From: Zanthoxylum bungeanum
Lineage: Eukaryota; Streptophyta; Magnoliopsida; Sapindales; Rutaceae
Direction: 5' to 3'
NCBI GenBank assembly: GCA_019454045.1
Contig: SKCR01034767.1
Span: 88,122-152,121 of the forward strand
Length of the DNA: 64,000 nt
A program made the translations under genes and the position numbers. A model generated the notes under the pieces. It was not told the DNA's origin and searched no databases. It worked only from the letters and a program-made list of their open reading frames with translations. This document shows, piece by piece, positions 60,640-64,000 of this stretch. Numbering within the stretch: position 1 is the stretch's first letter; every line of letters starts with the position of its first letter.

Positions 60640-61215
60640 GAGCGCATGGGCTTAGTAAGTGCGATGAAAGGTCCTCTAATTGTAGGGGTTAAAATCCTTT
60701 ACCACGATGTTTTATTGCGCTGGTCAATGTATATTCGATTGGATGTGAGATATGTTCAATCGGGTATACGAAATCCAATATCTTTATATTTACTTTTGTT
60801 TCATATATATATGCATTGAGATAAGCGCATAGGCTTAGTAAGTGCGATGAAAGGTCCTCTAATTGAAGAGGTTAAAAATCCTTTACCATGATGTTTCACC
60901 GCGCCAGACGATGTATATTCGATTGGATGTGATATATGTTCAATCAGGTATGGGAAATCCAATATCTTTGTATTTGCTTTTGTTTCATATATATATGCAT
61001 TGAGATAAGCGCATGGGCTTAGTAAGTGCGACGAAAGGTCCTCTAATTGAAGAGGTTAAAATCCTTTACCACGATGCTTCGCCGCACCGGATATCTTTGT
61101 ATTTACTTTTGTTTCATATGTATGTATTGTGTTAATTGTGCATGGGCTTAGCATGTTGGTCTAAAGGTCCTCTTCTTTCGAGAGACAAAGAGCCTAAAAG
61201 GCCACCTTTATGGCA
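60640..61215 (+). repeat. tandem repeats of about 180 bp in S3
   Basis: Four units marked by GCATGGGCTTAGTAAGTGCG (near 60646, 60826, 61009, 61138), with steps of 180, 183 and 129 bp. Homologous to 27566-28180 on the other strand. Confidence 0.82.
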
Positions 61216-61325
61216 ATGCTTTGCCGCGCCTTTTAGTCTGTTATTATGCGTTAGGAGTCATCCATTTGCCTATCCATGCATATGTCATACGTTTACTGCA
61301 TTTTAGAGGTCACTACTGTAACCCC

Positions 61326-61575
61326 GTTCGAATGTGTTCCAGAAAGCCGCACGAACGCATGTTTTCTGTCTCTATCTGTTCGAACGCGTTTACAAACGCA
61401 ATTCGAATGTGAACCTTCTACTTAGCGTTCGACCGCGCATTCGAACGCCCCACGAACGTGGGCATCCTGTTTCATTTCCGTTCGAACGCGTTTACGAACA
61501 CAACTTGAACGCGAGCCTTCTGTTTACCGTTCGAACGCGGTTAAGAACGCCGCACGAACACCCACGGTAAACAGG
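61326..61575 (+). repeat. cluster of GTTCGAACGC palindromes in S3
   Basis: About eight copies or variants of CGTTCGAACGCG, CATTCGAACGC and CACGAACG lie in 250 bp. They form roughly two and a half units of about 100 bp. CpG-rich against an AT-rich background; not seen in S1 or S2. Confidence 0.75.
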
Positions 61576-63470
61576 CCCTCTTTCATCACATCCCATGCAT
61601 GACGTCTCATTTGGCTGTTTCCTCTTTTGATTGCTAATGTTCTCATGCTTAGTCATTGATAAGATTGCGTGTTCATTTTCCTGTATGGTTGCCTCTTTGA
61701 TTATCCTCTTTTTATTATTATGCACTTAATCTCCTCTCTTTTATGTGTGCTTATGTGATTATGACGTGCTTGCATTTTCATGAGTATAATATGCCTATGA
61801 AGTTGTATATTTTTCCGTTACTTCGACTTACTTTCGAGCATGTAAACTTAGAAGTAGGATATATGCAAATCTAAGTGTTAGTTTTATCTTTTTTGCGCAT
61901 GTGAATTTAGAAGCATGATATTCTTGGAAATAAGTGTTAATTGATTAATTATCACACAAATCCTTTCATTAAAAGTGACATAAGTAAGGGACCATTCTGA
62001 ACCCAACGGTTTGAGGTCTCCCTTGCGAGGGGTGAGTGCTGCCTTAAATCTCATTATCCCGGTTCACATCGGGTGGGTGGCGACTCCATCATTCTCCGGT
62101 TTAGTCCACCGTGGCTACTCCGTACTCCCAACCGGGCCGCGAGCCCGGAACAGCATGCGTCGTCCAGTTTCCTATGTCACCAACCGTTGAAATCTGGTTT
62201 CAATTAATATATATAATATATTATTTAGCCCAATAAAATAAATTAAATAGTAAAATCTAATTAACTATTAAATTTATTTTACCGATTAATTCCAAATTAA
62301 TCGCGTTCTCTCCTCTCGATGATTTAATCCCAGATAAATTCTCGACGCAATTAATCCCAGATTAATTCTTTCTCTCTTATTAATCCCATATTAATATTCT
62401 CTCTCTTAATTAATCCAAAATTAATATTGTTCGAGTCAAATATCATCGGTGAATCTTTGGGATGCGACCCAAGAGATCCCTGGATATGTTGGCAGTAAAT
62501 TCGGTCATCGGACTATCCGAATACATGTGTACCCGGTACCACATACTTACCGATTTAGAAGACATTGTTGGCTTCTAGCAATGCAACATGCCTACCCAAT
62601 TCTCCAGAAATATTCTTCTACGAAATAAATGTTCTTTATCAAGCACAGTATACGTAATATTGCGTATTACTATCCAGTATCGGATATCAAATGCAAGGCC
62701 TGGGGTTGGAGTTGTGTCTACCACGTACGAAGCATATATCAGATCATAAGTAACTAGTCTCTTTATGATCGGAAAGTCATTACCTAGTCATACTTCCCCG
62801 ATGGCTATAACACTTAGAGTACCAGTTCTATATCCCTGTATGATCATCATCTCTATATGACTGAAGTGATACTTCCATCTTGACATCACACCCAATACAC
62901 TATGATTCTCAGTATATCCAGAAAAGTCGTATACAGAACCTGTTAAAGCCCTGGATGTCCAAAACCAAAGTATATTGGTTGTCGCAAGTATTAGCGATGC
63001 ATGTCTCAGGTTAAGACCAAATACACCTACCCTGATTTGGATTCACATAGACACATAGTAATACTACTAATGGGATTCCAAGGGGTCTACCCAGAGCGAA
63101 GCTGTTTCCGTACCATCAGTAAACAGAACCTCATATTACACTTGCATGAGTATCCAATACCCAAATATATGAGAACTATGTCGTTACGCTTCCATAACAA
63201 GTACAAGTGTAATACTAGCCTATTCCGTATTATCGATGTCCAGTCTCGATAATACTATGACTAGGGATATTTAATGATTAAACCTTTGTGGATTAATACT
63301 GTCTCATATCTTATTAATCTAGAACTAATCATAAGGATCTTTATCATTTATATATCCAGGTAATCCAATTACAAATAATAAAGAGAAATTTCCTTTGTCA
63401 CATAGTTAATTTGTACAACAATACCATGTTCTATACAAATAGTGATGTTATGGGTCATAATTGTCCAACA

Positions 63471-64000
63471 TGGTTTTCTTCTTCAGCCTCATTGCTCCTC
63501 GAGAGTCAGGCTCTCCAGCTGCATTAACTCCTCCTCCCACTTTTCTTCCTCTTTTGCAACTTCTTCTACCATGGATTTCTCACCCATCACTTCCTGGAAG
63601 ATCTCAAATCCTGGTACCATGACCTCGTTGACTTTCACTGGTTCAGGCTCTCTTTGATACCCTGTGGCTTTCATAAAATATACTGTCAGTTTCAGCCATT
63701 TCTTCTTAGTCTTCGGTGTGTATCCTCGTCAGATTTGTATCCTAAACCTCTCCTGGTGGTCTGCCCCTTGAATTCGGGCAATGCTCCTCCAACACTCGAA
63801 CCTGTGCCCAGCTCGAACTTCATCTTCTCCATGATCCTGGCCATCTTAGGATCCACCCACTCCTCAAGGTTGCCGACACTTGGAAACTCGTGAAAGGTTA
63901 TATCTCCAAGACGGCCACAACATTTTCTACTTCAGCTCTGATAGTTACAATCTCTCCCCCATACGAAAACTTGATGACCTGATACAGAGTGTAGGGCACG
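63471..64000 (-). pseudogene. T1 protease to RT linker, upstream part
   Basis: Minus strand, running off the window. From 64000: a protease end (PYTLYQVIKFSYGGEIVTI), then a Tat-type linker with MARIMEKMKFELGTGSSVG and the GLGYKS motif (about 63860-63730), then an acidic stretch open at 63674-63489. This is the expected N-terminal continuation of the RT at 50418, from which it is separated by A2. Confidence 0.78.

Larger units (their letters stand above)
58981..62179 (+). mobile_element. LTR-like solo element S3
   Basis: Starts TGTTTATAGACATTG and ends TTTCCTATGTCA, about 3.2 kb. It is the reverse of S1 and S2: its right end carries GAACCCAACGGTTTGAGGTC and CTACTCCGTACTCCCAACC. A TATA box (CTATATAAAC, 59597-59606) followed by a CT-rich start region sets the plus orientation. 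It contains one 96-bp module, a tandem block and a cluster of GTTCGAACGC palindromes. The target duplication is too decayed to call. A GGTGGCGACTCC string lies about 100 bp from the right end. Confidence 0.78.
50419..63470 (-). mobile_element. copia element A2, decayed, with S3 inside its 5' LTR
   Basis: Minus-strand relative of copia A: 5' LTR (63470-58020, split by S3), primer site, 2.3 kb leader, shortened gag, pol, polypurine tract and 3' LTR (52712-50419). Flanks GGGTT (50414-50418) and TGGTT (63471-63475) are a target duplication with one change, and T1 resumes in register on both sides. Coding parts are far more decayed than in copia A. Confidence 0.88.
58020..63470 (-). repeat. 5' LTR of A2, split by S3
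   Basis: Parts 58020-58980 and about 62180-63470, together about 2.25 kb, align with the 3' LTR across the split (AATTTAATTTCC on the left, TTGAAATCTG on the right). Both terminal TG and the primer site have point changes. Confidence 0.85.

Noticed and set aside
1..64000. tRNA or other structured RNA genes
   Set aside because: Only primer-site sequences complementary to tRNA ends were seen; no cloverleaf candidate was found by eye, though a tRNAscan run would be decisive.

Overview
This is nuclear DNA of a higher plant, almost certainly a eudicot: AT-rich, with no convincing host gene, and built almost entirely from nested, decayed LTR retrotransposons. Recognised lineages are Ty3/gypsy Athila, Ty3/gypsy Tat/Ogre (with the second, archaeal-type RNase H) and Ty1/copia (integrase before RT, primer site complementary to initiator tRNA-Met). 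No tRNA, rRNA, CRISPR, bacterial-type operon or intact open reading frame of a host protein was seen. Family names below (G, S, B, A, T) are local labels.

Layout. 1-7106 (+): Athila element G1, gag-protease-RT-RNase H-integrase, a 1.3 kb 3' non-coding region and the start of its 3' LTR; its 5' LTR lies outside the window. 7107-8486: a reversed copia-A LTR fragment and a Tat-lineage RT fragment. 8487-8925 plus 14561-15255 (+): 5' LTR and primer site of another Athila-type element, G3, split by G2 (8926-14555, -), an Athila derivative with gag and protease but no RT or integrase. 15256-17292: S1, an LTR-like solo element. 17320-35120 (-): B1, a copia-type element without pol, bounded by the perfect duplication TTGTA; inside it lie B2 (+), B3 (-) and S2 (26452-29909, perfect duplication CCATG). 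35121-35198: a scrap of G3 leader. 35199-45307 (+): copia A, full length with nearly identical 1.94 kb LTRs but a broken coding region. 45308-50418 and 63471-64000 (-): Tat element T1, split by copia A2 (50419-63470, -), whose 5' LTR is itself split by S3 (58981-62179).

How the parts work together. Each family follows the usual retroelement plan: an LTR promoter drives a transcript that starts in the LTR, a tRNA primes reverse transcription just after the 5' LTR, gag makes the particle, pol supplies protease, RT/RNase H and integrase, and a polypurine tract primes the second strand. Here every coding region is broken. B, S and G2 lack essential parts and could only have moved with proteins supplied by other copies.

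The most interesting signals are non-coding. A 96-bp module with GTGGTA/TACCAC ends occurs six times in two unrelated families, always in the same sense relative to transcription and always in the presumed 5' leader. A roughly 650-bp conserved non-coding block occurs in both Athila and Tat elements, bracketed in the two Athila copies by twin polypurine tracts. The copia leaders contain evenly spaced short repeats with a palindromic core, and the G1 LTR carries a row of GGCGCC-type palindromes. All coordinates at degenerate boundaries were placed by eye and may be off by a few bases to tens of bases.
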